A DNA stretch of 64,000 nucleotides from Methanohalophilus mahii DSM 5219 (GTDB lineage: Archaea > Halobacteriota > Methanosarcinia > Methanosarcinales > Methanosarcinaceae), in contig NC_014002.1 in assembly GCF_000025865.1 (NCBI RefSeq), forward strand, positions 1 through 64,000, read 5' to 3'. Positions 18,487 through 26,334 of this stretch are shown piece by piece. A model generated the notes under the pieces. That model had not been told where the DNA came from, made no database searches, and saw only the letters and a list, made by a program, of their open reading frames with translations. Positions within the stretch are counted from its first letter, which is position 1. Each line of letters starts with the position of its first letter. The translations under genes and the position numbers were made by a program.

Positions 18487-19899
18487 TCACTTTGTAGAGG
18501 GTATATCGAGGACGAATTTTGCTCCATGTGGTGTATTGTCCTTTACTTCAATTTGGCCTCCATATCTTTCTATAACCTTTTTTGAGATATACAGACCCAA
18601 TCCAGAATTGCTATCTCCGCCTTCGGTAAATCCTTCCTTGAAGATTTTTGGCTTTATTTCATCGGGGATCCCTGTGCCGTTATCCACTATAGAAATGTGA
18701 CAATACTTGCCGGAAGGTTCCATTTTAATCCTCATTTTATTGGCTTTACCATGAGCAATTGCATTTTTTATTATATTTTCAAAAACAGAGGATAATGCAT
18801 TATCCGCCAGAACCTTGCATTGGCCCTCAATGGAAATATCCATTTCAATATCTGTACCTGCAGTTTTTTCTATAATTTCCTTCACTTCATAACAGTCAAG
18901 GTCTTTTCCGGTACCGATGAGGTTTTCAAGCCCTTTCATATCATTGATTTTTTGAAAACTGCGGTCAACAGCTTTTTTGGAGATTTGGATATATTTTGGA
19001 TTGGGCCTGGTTTCATTCATCTCCAGGGACATTTTTATGGCACCCAGATTATTAGCCAGGTCATGCCGCAAAATCTTGTTAATTACTTTCAGCATATCGT
19101 TTGCATCGGCAAGTAAATTATGTGACTTTTCCAGTTCATTCTGCTTGGAAATATTCTCCAGTACCACTGTAAGTACGCTGCGAATGCTCAAAGTTAAATT
19201 CAAGAATTCATGTAAACGACTCTGATAGGCTATATTTTCCAGAACAAATATCCCTTCATCCCCGTCCTGTAAAGTTAACCTGAAACAGAAACTCTTTTCC
19301 GAAGGGGCTATTTTGTAATATTTATTGCTCTTAAGAAAAGCTACAATATCCTTTTTCTGGAAATCAGTAAGATGTATGCCACTTTGTGCCTTTGTGTTAT
19401 GTGCCTCAAAATAACACAGGTTTTCGGGCAGGCACATCATTGCAAAGAATTCTTTTGTATGATTTATAATGTCCTCCTTGCGATCATATGAGGAGAGAGT
19501 ATAAATTGAATCCATTGCTATCAAGTAAGAGGACATTTGCTCGTTGAGCTTGCGAATTTCTGCTTCCCTTTGCTCAAGTAGTAATTCCATAAGCTTTGCA
19601 TTAAGGATATACGGACAAGCGTATTTTTCGGTGTCCCGACATTCTTCAGCCTTTATGCGATATATTTCATTATCACATGTGTTCAGCACCTGAGGTAAAG
19701 ATCCTTCATTGGCAGATGTGATTATATACAGAGTACCATGGCTTTCTAGCACCTCTTGCTGTGATTCAGGGTCCCGATTTTCAAAATCCTGTATATTGAG
19801 TATGGATGCGTCCTTTAATCTCTCTTTATTGGAAGTGAGTCCTGTACCATGGTAATAGAGGTCATTTGAAAGCAATATTATAGGGGGTTTAGATTCCAT
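18487..19899 (-). CDS. Sensor histidine kinase co-located with corrinoid methyltransferase genes
   Basis: A 470-residue soluble kinase. The N-terminal ~115 residues are of unassigned type, followed by a coiled segment and a GAF-like sensory domain (about 130-260). The HisKA-like H box is ILRHDLANNLGAIKMSLE near residue 280; the ATPase core has ENIIKNAIAHG, VDNGTGIP and GLGLYISKK. No membrane helix is seen, so it senses a cytoplasmic signal. It starts nine bases after the UroD-like gene, making it the third gene of a corrinoid operon. Kinases of this broad type regulate methyltransferase genes in Methanosarcina (MsmS), which suggests but does not show a methyl-metabolism signal. No response regulator is adjacent. 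Confidence 0.85.
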   Translation of the reverse strand: MESKPPIILLSNDLYYHGTGLTSNKERLKDASILNIQDFENRDPESQQEVLESHGTLYIITSANEGSLPQVLNTCDNEIYRIKAEECRDTEKYACPYILNAKLMELLLEQREAEIRKLNEQMSSYLIAMDSIYTLSSYDRKEDIINHTKEFFAMMCLPENLCYFEAHNTKAQSGIHLTDFQKKDIVAFLKSNKYYKIAPSEKSFCFRLTLQDGDEGIFVLENIAYQSRLHEFLNLTLSIRSVLTVVLENISKQNELEKSHNLLADANDMLKVINKILRHDLANNLGAIKMSLEMNETRPNPKYIQISKKAVDRSFQKINDMKGLENLIGTGKDLDCYEVKEIIEKTAGTDIEMDISIEGQCKVLADNALSSVFENIIKNAIAHGKANKMRIKMEPSGKYCHISIVDNGTGIPDEIKPKIFKEGFTEGGDSNSGLGLYISKKVIERYGGQIEVKDNTPHGAKFVLDIPSTK

Positions 19900-19908
19900 A
19901 ATGATCTG

Positions 19909-20949
19909 TTATTTTTGCAAGGGGTAATTACCATATTTTTTCACAGCGTTTGCTATGTTTAGCAGGGTCTCATGAGAGACATCCCATACCATTTCCCCAT
20001 GATTGTCCGAAAGAATATATCCGCCTCCAGGTCCTGCTTTTTCGATGGCTTGCCTTACTTTATTTTCTGCCTGTCCTGCTGTCCAGTGCCTCATTTCAAT
20101 AGCATTGAGATTGCCCAGCAGAGATATTTTTCCCCTGCACCTGTCCTTTAGCTCAGTCAGGTCCTCCATGGCACTTACTCCCAGAGCAGCAGCCCCTGTA
20201 TCCTGAAGGTCTTCAATGATTGGTATACTGCGTCCGGAAGCCAGATGTGTGGCCACGGCACCATTGATATCGCCGATTGTATCTTTTGCAACCTTATATC
20301 CTGTCTCGAGGAACGTTTCCCTGGGCACTATGGTAGGGGATGATACCGGGTCAAAATAACAAATTGCCGTAGCACCGGCTTCAAGCTGTGAGTTGGCCCA
20401 TTCTGTACAGAATTGTTTGTTCAAATCCATTAATGTCCAGAACTTTTTCCTGTCCTCGTACATCAGGTCAAAATACCTGTCAAATCCCATTTGCATGACA
20501 GGTAACGAAAACGGGGACATCACAACTGCGATAATGGGGATCTCTTCACCCTTTTGACTGTAGAGAATATTGATGGCCTTACGTACCTCATCAAATCCCT
20601 TGTGTCCCATTACATCCGGCACTTCCAGCTCATCGATTTGTTCGAATGATTCGATTATGGGTTTGCCTGCATTGGGTGGACCATCATCATAGAATACGGT
20701 TGAACCACCCCAGGCCTGGGTTTCCAGGGATGCATAAAAGAAAGGATAGAAGCAGTCATGGCCGTATGTTTCCTGCATTTTAAGTTGTGCCTGGGCAACG
20801 TTTTCTCCATTTGAAAAATATTCCTTTGGATGCATATTCAATAACTGTGCACCATGGCCCGTTAGCAGAAGGAAATAAGGAACCCTGTCAGGTTCTTCGT
20901 GACCTAGAGTTGTAAGTACACGTTCCATAGGTGTCATTGCGTCTTTCAT
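19909..20949 (-). CDS. UroD/MtaA-superfamily protein without the zinc-thiol motif
   Basis: A 346-residue TIM-barrel protein of the uroporphyrinogen decarboxylase/methyltransferase superfamily (opening MTPMERVLTTLGHEEPDRVPYF). The zinc ligands of coenzyme M methyltransferases are absent: the usual HxC is THLASG and the distal Cys region reads ILSDNHGE. It is thus unlikely to be a standard MtaA or MtbA and may move methyl groups to or from the neighbouring corrinoid protein. The start overlaps the corrinoid gene by ATGA, with GAGGAGG just upstream, so the two are translationally coupled. Confidence 0.82.
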   Translation of the reverse strand: MKDAMTPMERVLTTLGHEEPDRVPYFLLLTGHGAQLLNMHPKEYFSNGENVAQAQLKMQETYGHDCFYPFFYASLETQAWGGSTVFYDDGPPNAGKPIIESFEQIDELEVPDVMGHKGFDEVRKAINILYSQKGEEIPIIAVVMSPFSLPVMQMGFDRYFDLMYEDRKKFWTLMDLNKQFCTEWANSQLEAGATAICYFDPVSSPTIVPRETFLETGYKVAKDTIGDINGAVATHLASGRSIPIIEDLQDTGAAALGVSAMEDLTELKDRCRGKISLLGNLNAIEMRHWTAGQAENKVRQAIEKAGPGGGYILSDNHGEMVWDVSHETLLNIANAVKKYGNYPLQK

Positions 20950-21593
20950 TTGTGTACCTCCTCTTTATATTGGTCAATCAATTTGTATACATCAGAGGAA
21001 GTCCTTGCCATGTAATCCGCCCCGACTTCCCTGTACAACATATCATCAAACAAAAAAGGAGCACCTCCGGCAATTACCTTCGTTTTCAACCCCTTTTTAT
21101 CCATATGTTTTTTTAATTCCCTGATCTTCAGAGCAATGTTAAGCATCAGGGTTGATGTGAGGAGCAGATCGATACCATCCTCATTGAGTTTCTCAACGAG
21201 CTGATCGAGATTCATGCTATCGTATTCTTTAATTGAATGTCCTGTTGTTCGCAGCATTGAAGTAACAACCTTTTTACCCAGCATGTGATAATCGCCAAGT
21301 GTAGTTATGGCTATTTTGGGATAAGCAATTCTTTCAGGACTTTCAGCAGGCAGAATTTCGTCCATAAGTTGTTCTGCAATCTTGCCTGCCATATAATTCT
21401 GGGAAAGGGCAATTTCCCCTGTATCCCAGGCGGTTCCGATTCTTGTAAGGGCAGGAGACACAATTTCATCGATTACCTGAAAAGTATTATTTTCTGACAG
21501 GGCATCTTCAAGTATTTGTTCAGCATGCACGCGATCAAATTCAAGCAATGCATTTTCAAAATCAAGAGCTTTATTTTTGTTCAAACGATCCAT
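20946..21593 (-). CDS. Corrinoid-binding methyltransferase subunit (MtaC/MtbC-like)
   Basis: A 215-residue protein with an N-terminal helical cap (about 10-85) and a B12-binding Rossmann domain. The base-off/His-on signature DxHxxG is GDYHMLG near residues 101-107, and AGGAPF is the later cofactor-binding loop. Such proteins carry methyl groups on cobalt between two methyltransferases. No MtaB, MtbB, MttB or MtsD-type partner is adjacent; the only neighbours are the UroD-like protein and the kinase. It is the first gene of the operon, with AGGG before its ATG and TATA-like CATTATAAAATACC upstream. Confidence 0.87.
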   Translation of the reverse strand: MDRLNKNKALDFENALLEFDRVHAEQILEDALSENNTFQVIDEIVSPALTRIGTAWDTGEIALSQNYMAGKIAEQLMDEILPAESPERIAYPKIAITTLGDYHMLGKKVVTSMLRTTGHSIKEYDSMNLDQLVEKLNEDGIDLLLTSTLMLNIALKIRELKKHMDKKGLKTKVIAGGAPFLFDDMLYREVGADYMARTSSDVYKLIDQYKEEVHK

Positions 21594-21676
21594 TATAACT
21601 GCCCTGATATATTATAAGTGGTATTTTATAATGAATGTATTAATATCTGTCGTATAACAATCTACAGGAGTAAAGT

Positions 21677-21702
21677 AAAAAAGGCCACGGTCTTAAACCG
21701 TG
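21677..21702 (-). terminator. Terminator of rpa
   Basis: On the minus strand CACGGT and ACCGTG (21686-21702) form a perfect six-pair stem around five bases, and a run of six T follows after GCC. It lies directly after the rpa stop. Confidence 0.6.
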
Positions 21703-21729
21703 AAAAATTGGAAGACAAAATTCACTTTT

Positions 21730-22854
21730 TCAGTCAACTACCACTTTACTTCGTCCTCCTGCGTTGAGCTCCACTTCTTCATTGAAACCGGATTTAGCAA
21801 AAGCGTCGATGATCTTGATCGGGGTATCGATATCTACTTTGTCGACAAGTTCGGCCTTTTCATCCCAGAGCGCAATCCTGATCCTGCCCGTTTCATCGGA
21901 GACATATATATTGGAAACCTTGCCTTCACTTCCATTGCTGCGGGTAAATTCCTTGAGGTCTCCCATACCGGATACTGCTCCTTTGATAGAGTAAGGCTGG
22001 CCCGGGATTATGTCGGCAATCGGGGTATAATCTTCTTCAAATTCCACTTCCCTGTCGGTTTTGCGCAGACTGCTGTGGTTGCCCACCTGTATCTCTACTT
22101 CCTGGCTGTAGTTGTTAAGCCGGGCATAGCCATTGATTATTTCCACGCTATCCCCGTTTTCAAGTTTATCTGCAAGTTCGGTACGCCCGTCCCACAGGGT
22201 AATCCGGATCTTGCCGGTTTCATCCCCGATTGTAATGTTGCGTACCCGTCCTTGAGAACCATCACGTTTCTGGAAAGTGCGAACATCCGATACATCCAGA
22301 ACCATTCCAACGACATTTACATCAGAATCCCCGTCCTTTATGTCCGATATACCGGAGAGGTTAATATTTGCTTTGACATTTTCCTCACTTTCAGAGATGC
22401 CGCCTCCCCTGCCGATATTAACTTCAATTCCTGAGTAACCTTCTTTGGCGTAACCACTGATATTGTAGCTCTTACCAGTACTGATATCACCAGTTTTTAA
22501 GAGGTCTGCAAGATCATCCCATAGTGTTACCCTGATCGAACCTGTTTCATCCGCTACTATAATATTTCCAACCCTGCCTGTGGTGCCATCGTCACGGCTG
22601 AATTCCTTTGGTTCAAAAATAGAAACAGCCTTTCCAGTGAAATTCACATTGGATGATGACTCATTTATATCCGCAATCTTAGTTGTTTCAACGCCCGCAT
22701 CCGTAGCACCGAGGTTATGTGCTACCAGCAGGGCGGCTGTCTGGACATCACAGAGGTTATGCATCTCCTCTATTTTCTCCTCTACCTTTGCTTCAAATTC
22801 TTCCCTGGAAATTATGCCTTCCAGTTTTTCATATACTGTATCGATATCGTCCAT
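21730..22854 (-). CDS. rpa: Replication protein A, three OB folds
   Basis: Single-stranded DNA-binding protein of replication and repair. The 374-residue protein has an N-terminal helical region (about 1-55) and three clearly homologous OB folds, each with a GRVGNI/GRVRNI/GKVSNI stretch followed by DETG-I-R-LWD. There is no C-terminal zinc finger, unlike some Methanosarcina RPA paralogues. ATG 22854 (MDDIDTVYEKLEG) is chosen over 22899 because AGGTG lies five bases upstream and related euryarchaeal RPAs start there. It diverges from kptA. Confidence 0.9.
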   Translation of the reverse strand: MDDIDTVYEKLEGIISREEFEAKVEEKIEEMHNLCDVQTAALLVAHNLGATDAGVETTKIADINESSSNVNFTGKAVSIFEPKEFSRDDGTTGRVGNIIVADETGSIRVTLWDDLADLLKTGDISTGKSYNISGYAKEGYSGIEVNIGRGGGISESEENVKANINLSGISDIKDGDSDVNVVGMVLDVSDVRTFQKRDGSQGRVRNITIGDETGKIRITLWDGRTELADKLENGDSVEIINGYARLNNYSQEVEIQVGNHSSLRKTDREVEFEEDYTPIADIIPGQPYSIKGAVSGMGDLKEFTRSNGSEGKVSNIYVSDETGRIRIALWDEKAELVDKVDIDTPIKIIDAFAKSGFNEEVELNAGGRSKVVVD

Positions 22855-22982
22855 CAGCACACCTGTAATCTTTGATAATAATGAATAGTTAGTCTTCATT
22901 GCAGGACGAATGTGATAAACCTGACGAAACCGGTCATTCCGATAATATAATTAACCATAAGTTCCATCCCTATCGTGATATC

Positions 22983-23606
22983 ATGATCCGAAAGTGTGAA
23001 GAACACGGCTATTTCCGTGGTGAGGAATGCCTCAAGTGCGGGGAAAGAGGTAAATTTATGCTCGATGATGAGCATGAGATGAGGCTGGGACGTTTCGTTT
23101 CCGGTGTCCTCAGGCATTTTCCGGATGATGTAGGGCTGGATATGGATGCTCAGGGCTGGATCGAGCTTGATGCTTTTTGTGAGGCAATGAAAAAACGGTA
23201 TAAGTGGGCAGGCAAGATGCGTCTGGTTTCCCTTGTGGAATCTGATCCCAAACAGAGATATGAAATTGATAACTCTTTCATACGTGCCCGTTATGGGCAT
23301 TCTATAGATGTGGACCTTGATTACCCCCTGTATGATTCTGATGTACTCTATTATGGTGTCAGTCAGGAAGAGGTTGATATGCTTCTGGAAAACGGTATCA
23401 AACCTTACAGGCAGACCTATATTCATCTGAGTAATTCCAGCCAGCGCGCAAGACAGGCGGCGTCGGTGCATACCGATAATCCCGTGATTCTCGAGATAGA
23501 TGCAGCCAGTGCTGCAAAAGATGGATATGAATTCCTCTGTGCCAATGAGGAAATAGTACTCAGCAAAGAAATTTTACCAGAATATATAGAAATTGCAGAC
23601 GACTGA
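22983..23606 (+). CDS. kptA: RNA 2'-phosphotransferase (Tpt1/KptA)
   Basis: Transfers an RNA 2'-phosphate to NAD+, giving ADP-ribose 1'',2''-cyclic phosphate. An N-terminal zinc-ribbon-like part (CEEHGYFRGEECLKCGERGKF) precedes the KptA core, with LGRFVSGVLRH, RARYGHS, YYGV, YIHLSNS and the late EIDA/FLCANEEIVL strands. The function in archaea is unclear, as their tRNA splicing does not need it. ATG 22983 gives the compact family length; the frame opens at TTG 22899, adding 28 residues without a good ribosome binding site. An RNA ligase is encoded elsewhere in the window. Confidence 0.85.
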   Translation: MIRKCEEHGYFRGEECLKCGERGKFMLDDEHEMRLGRFVSGVLRHFPDDVGLDMDAQGWIELDAFCEAMKKRYKWAGKMRLVSLVESDPKQRYEIDNSFIRARYGHSIDVDLDYPLYDSDVLYYGVSQEEVDMLLENGIKPYRQTYIHLSNSSQRARQAASVHTDNPVILEIDAASAAKDGYEFLCANEEIVLSKEILPEYIEIADD

Positions 23607-23641
23607 GTTATTCTAGATATACGGAAAGGATTAGCAGCAGA

Positions 23642-23660
23642 CCCCTATATTTCCACTGGA
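23642..23660 (-). promoter_or_regulatory. Origin recognition box (ORB) for Orc1/Cdc6
   Basis: The plus strand reads CCCCTATATTTCCACTGGA. Archaeal ORBs, read on this strand, have a C tract, about four bases, then TTTCCACTGGA(A); the match includes the G-string complement, its spacing and the dyad half. The core is repeated in weaker form next to cdc6 at 21-32. A single good site is seen, so activity as an origin is unproven. Confidence 0.5.
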
Positions 23661-23986
23661 GGTATATACACTTTTTTAACTCTGCTTTTTTGTTCCTTTG
23701 GTAAGTACCATAAAGTTCTTAAAGGACAAAATCCAACTAGAATTGGTCATTAAAGATATATGATCATTATTAAGATTATCAAATTTCATTAGGTGTTATA
23801 ATCTAATGAATCATCAGCCAATGCAGATAAATTTGGATCATTACGATTGGCTGCCAAGATGGGCGGCCATAGATCAATAAAACGGAAGCATTATCAGATT
23901 TCATCACTCATAGAAGCATATATTTCCGATAGGGTCGGTTATATATTATTGGATAGTTCAGGAAAGATCCAATTACACAAGCAAAA

Positions 23987-24175
23987 TTGAACTTTAACAA
24001 GTTAGTTCGCAGTCTTATGTGCTCATTCGGACTGCTGGTACAACATTTGTCCGTGGGGGACAAAAACATAGAGCCGGCAATATCCGGGCTTGATGTGGTG
24101 ACTTCTGGAAATATTGATTCTGTTTTACTTTGTTTTGATCGCGATTTTAATGCATTCTCTAAGAATAAGGAGTGA
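23987..24175 (+). CDS. Possible small protein upstream of dnaG, unrecognised
   Basis: An open frame of up to 62 codons (TTG 23987) or 52 codons (ATG 24018) ending at TGA 24173-24175, seven bases before dnaG. Its last codons contain the AAGGAGTG ribosome binding site of dnaG, the arrangement expected for translational coupling. The predicted protein is unrecognised, and the start lacks a clear ribosome binding site. It could be a leader peptide, a small gene or chance. Confidence 0.3.
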   Translation: MNFNKLVRSLMCSFGLLVQHLSVGDKNIEPAISGLDVVTSGNIDSVLLCFDRDFNAFSKNKE

Positions 24176-24182
24176 ATCAACA

Positions 24183-25502
24183 ATGCAAAGTACTGATACA
24201 ACAAAATATATCATTCATTCAAAAATCAATGCTGACGGGGTGATAGAACGCCCTGATATAGTAGGAGCTATCTTCGGACAGACCGAAGGTTTGCTGGGGT
24301 CAGATCTTGATCTGCGTGATCTCCAGAAGACCGGCAGGATCGGCAGGATCGAGGTCATTGTAAGCACCAAGGGTGGAAAGACCAAGGGCAACATACACAT
24401 TCCTTCCAGTCTGGACAGGATCGAGACATCAATCCTCGCAGCGTCCCTGGAGACCATTGACAGGGTAGGTCCCTGTTCTGCGAATATTGAGGTTAGCAAT
24501 ATAGAGGATGTTCGTGCGACCAAACGCAAACACATAGTTGAAAGGGCCAAGTTCATTCTCACAGGTATGTTCGATGCCAACCTGCCCGAATCCCAGGAAA
24601 TCGCTGACGAAGTACGTCAATCCGTGCGTGTCGAAGAGATGCAGTTCTTTGGCAAGAATAAGAATATCCCCTGCGGTCCCAATGTTCTTGATTCTGATGC
24701 CATTGTAGTGGTAGAAGGACGTGCCGATGTCCTGAACCTGCTGCGTTATGGTATTAAGAATGCTATCTGTGTGGGTGGTACCAATGTACCTCCTGAGGTT
24801 GCAGAACTTACCCGGAAAAAGACCGTAACAGCATTTACCGATGGTGACAGGGGAGGCAAACTCATTATCAAGGAACTGCTGCAGGTAGCAGATATCGATT
24901 ATGTGGCACGTGCCCCCGATGGTAAAACTGTTGAAGACCTTGTACAACGGGAAATCATACGTGCCCTTCGCCAGAAAGTACCGGTAGAACAGGCCATGGA
25001 AGCCTATTCTATCGATAAACCAGCTGAAAAAACCACAACACCCAGCTCTTCAGGTCCGAAAAAGGGTGGTCGTATTGCCAGGGTTCCAAAACGTGAGAAA
25101 AGGGTCAAACCTGATCGTGCCAGGAATCCCGCTGCCAAAATGAAAAAGATTGCCGAGCCACCTATCAAAAAAGAAAAGCCCAAACCTTCCAGTACAAAAC
25201 CTGCAACATCGCAACATCCTGTTCTGAAACGTTTAAGTTCTCATTCGGAATCTCTTGCAGGTACTCTTGGGGCACGCCTGCTTGATCAGGATGATAAGGT
25301 TGTCAATGAAACACCTGTACGTGATCTTGTGAATACGCTGAAGAATTCAGAAGATAATGTGAAAAGTGTAGTGTTTGATGGTGTTGTTACCCAGCGTATA
25401 CTGGACATAGCATCCAATAAAGGGATCGATACCCTGATCGGCGTGAAAAAGGGCAATATAACCAAAAGTCCTGCAAACGTAAAGGTTTACACATCTGCCT
25501 GA
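24183..25502 (+). CDS. dnaG: DNA primase DnaG (archaeal)
   Basis: Archaeal DnaG-type toprim protein, found with primase activity in vitro and with the exosome in Sulfolobus. In the 439-residue protein the toprim acid is in [13 protein letters not shown] (about residues 178-190) and the DxD motif is TDGDRGG. A basic, lysine- and proline-rich linker of about 75 residues (roughly 275-350) separates this from a conserved C-terminal domain. ATG 24183 has AAGGAGTG about ten bases upstream, which excludes the longer frame from 24114. Confidence 0.93.
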   Translation: MQSTDTTKYIIHSKINADGVIERPDIVGAIFGQTEGLLGSDLDLRDLQKTGRIGRIEVIVSTKGGKTKGNIHIPSSLDRIETSILAASLETIDRVGPCSANIEVSNIEDVRATKRKHIVERAKFILTGMFDANLPESQEIADEVRQSVRVEEMQFFGKNKNIPCGPNVLDSDAIVVVEGRADVLNLLRYGIKNAICVGGTNVPPEVAELTRKKTVTAFTDGDRGGKLIIKELLQVADIDYVARAPDGKTVEDLVQREIIRALRQKVPVEQAMEAYSIDKPAEKTTTPSSSGPKKGGRIARVPKREKRVKPDRARNPAAKMKKIAEPPIKKEKPKPSSTKPATSQHPVLKRLSSHSESLAGTLGARLLDQDDKVVNETPVRDLVNTLKNSEDNVKSVVFDGVVTQRILDIASNKGIDTLIGVKKGNITKSPANVKVYTSA

Positions 25503-25537
25503 TTATAATACGTAAAGTATATCAGTATTTCACACCT

Positions 25538-25551
25538 CTCCTTTGCAGGAG
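25538..25551 (+). promoter_or_regulatory. Hairpin covering the ribosome binding site of the lipoprotein gene
   Basis: CTCCT (25538-25542) pairs with AGGAG (25547-25551) around TTGC, placing most of the AGGAGG ribosome binding site in a stem. It could lower translation of the next gene or act as a weak dnaG 3' end; no T tract follows. Confidence 0.35.
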
Positions 25552-25559
25552 GAAAGTTC

Positions 25560-26024
25560 TTGCAGAGGAGAGGCCTGCTTTTTTTGTTATTGATCTTAAT
25601 ACTGTTTAGTTCAGGGTGTTCTGATATAGGGGATACGGTAAAAGATGTTAATGAAACCGTTACTCAGAGCAAGGAAGATGTTGAGTACCTGAAATGGATG
25701 AAGGCTTCGATCGATATCATCCATTCCGATTATGTCGATATCAAACAGGCTCTTGAAGACCGTGACGTGGCCACACTCGAAAAGGCTGCCGGGAATCTTA
25801 CCAGTCACTGCAGTAAAGCCAAAGGGACAATGCAATCCTTCAATCCATCTCCCAGCCTGCAACCTGTGACTGACAGGTACAGTCAAATTCTCAATCAATC
25901 CTGCAGTCTGGGTACCTTTCTGGAAGAAAATGCAGCCACCCTTAATTTTACAAACGAAACAACCCTGCAGAAAGTTGAGAAAAATATGGGTCTTGTAAAT
26001 AATTCGTTAATACTCAATAATTGA
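25560..26024 (+). CDS. Small predicted lipoprotein, unknown function
   Basis: A 154-residue protein with a signal peptide (LLFLLLILILFSSGC) whose Cys20 is a lipobox cysteine, so it is predicted to be lipid-anchored outside the membrane. The mature part is helical, with no recognised domain; three cysteines beyond the lipobox may not be structural. The start is TTG 25560, with AGGAGG eight bases before it. It lies 57 bases after dnaG. Confidence 0.72.
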   Translation: MQRRGLLFLLLILILFSSGCSDIGDTVKDVNETVTQSKEDVEYLKWMKASIDIIHSDYVDIKQALEDRDVATLEKAAGNLTSHCSKAKGTMQSFNPSPSLQPVTDRYSQILNQSCSLGTFLEENAATLNFTNETTLQKVEKNMGLVNNSLILNN

Positions 26025-26095
26025 AAGTCAACCCTCTGATTGTATATGCAGCAGTTGCCATCTTTGGACATTCAAAAACATAAGGGAAAATAAGA

Positions 26096-26112
26096 AACTA
26101 TATATATTATAG
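26096..26112 (+). promoter_or_regulatory. Promoter of the small RNA
   Basis: AACTATATATATTATAG is a strong TATA box. The centre-to-start distance of 24-27 bases puts initiation at about 26126-26130, exactly where the small-RNA stem begins. Confidence 0.65.
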
Positions 26113-26127
26113 ATTTAATGTGAGGCT

Positions 26128-26250
26128 CGTTGAGGAATACTGCGAAAATACCCCCAAACTCCCCCAATTGAGTATTGCAGTACTGATCCTCCAAAACTCA
26201 TCCCCCACCATCGAGTATTCCTCAACAACCCCTCTTTTTGGCCTTTTTTT
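26128..26250 (+). ncRNA. Stand-alone small RNA with C-rich loops
   Basis: GTTGAGGAATACT (26129-26141) and its exact complement AGTATTCCTCAAC (26214-26226) form a 13-pair closing stem. The enclosed region contains three CCCCC runs (26151-26155, 26161-26165, 26202-26206), complementary in principle to G-rich ribosome binding sites. A TATA box sits 25 bases upstream of the stem, and TTTTTGGCCTTTTTTTT follows it. The left arm can instead pair with an internal GCAGTA...TCCTC segment (about 26178-26192), giving mutually exclusive folds. No protein frame is present. Resemblance to Methanosarcina sRNAs that mask ribosome binding sites is by architecture only. Confidence 0.72.
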
Positions 26251-26334
26251 TAAATCTCCGTCTCGCGATTCGTAATAATTAATTTTAAAAGATTAAAGAA
26301 AAAAGAGATACTGGATTATTGTCTTCCTGGTTTT

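Larger units (their letters stand above)
23607..24182. other. Non-coding, structured and AT-rich region between kptA and dnaG (candidate origin-like element)
   Basis: About 575 bases with an ORB-like site at its left end, an AT-rich block at about 23745-23795, and perfect inverted repeats: TTCATTAG/CTAATGAA around a ten-base loop (about 23787-23812), CAGCCAAT/ATTGGCTG with a wider loop (about 23815-23854), and ATTGGAT/ATCCAAT (23948-23973). A TATA-like GGTTATATATTATTGG lies near 23938-23952. The layout fits a replication-related element and/or a long structured dnaG leader. A short reading frame occupies the last part. Confidence 0.4.

Noticed and set aside
21686-21702. Hairpin near the corrinoid operon promoter considered as an operator
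   Set aside because: On the minus strand it is followed by six T directly after the rpa stop, which fits a terminator better.
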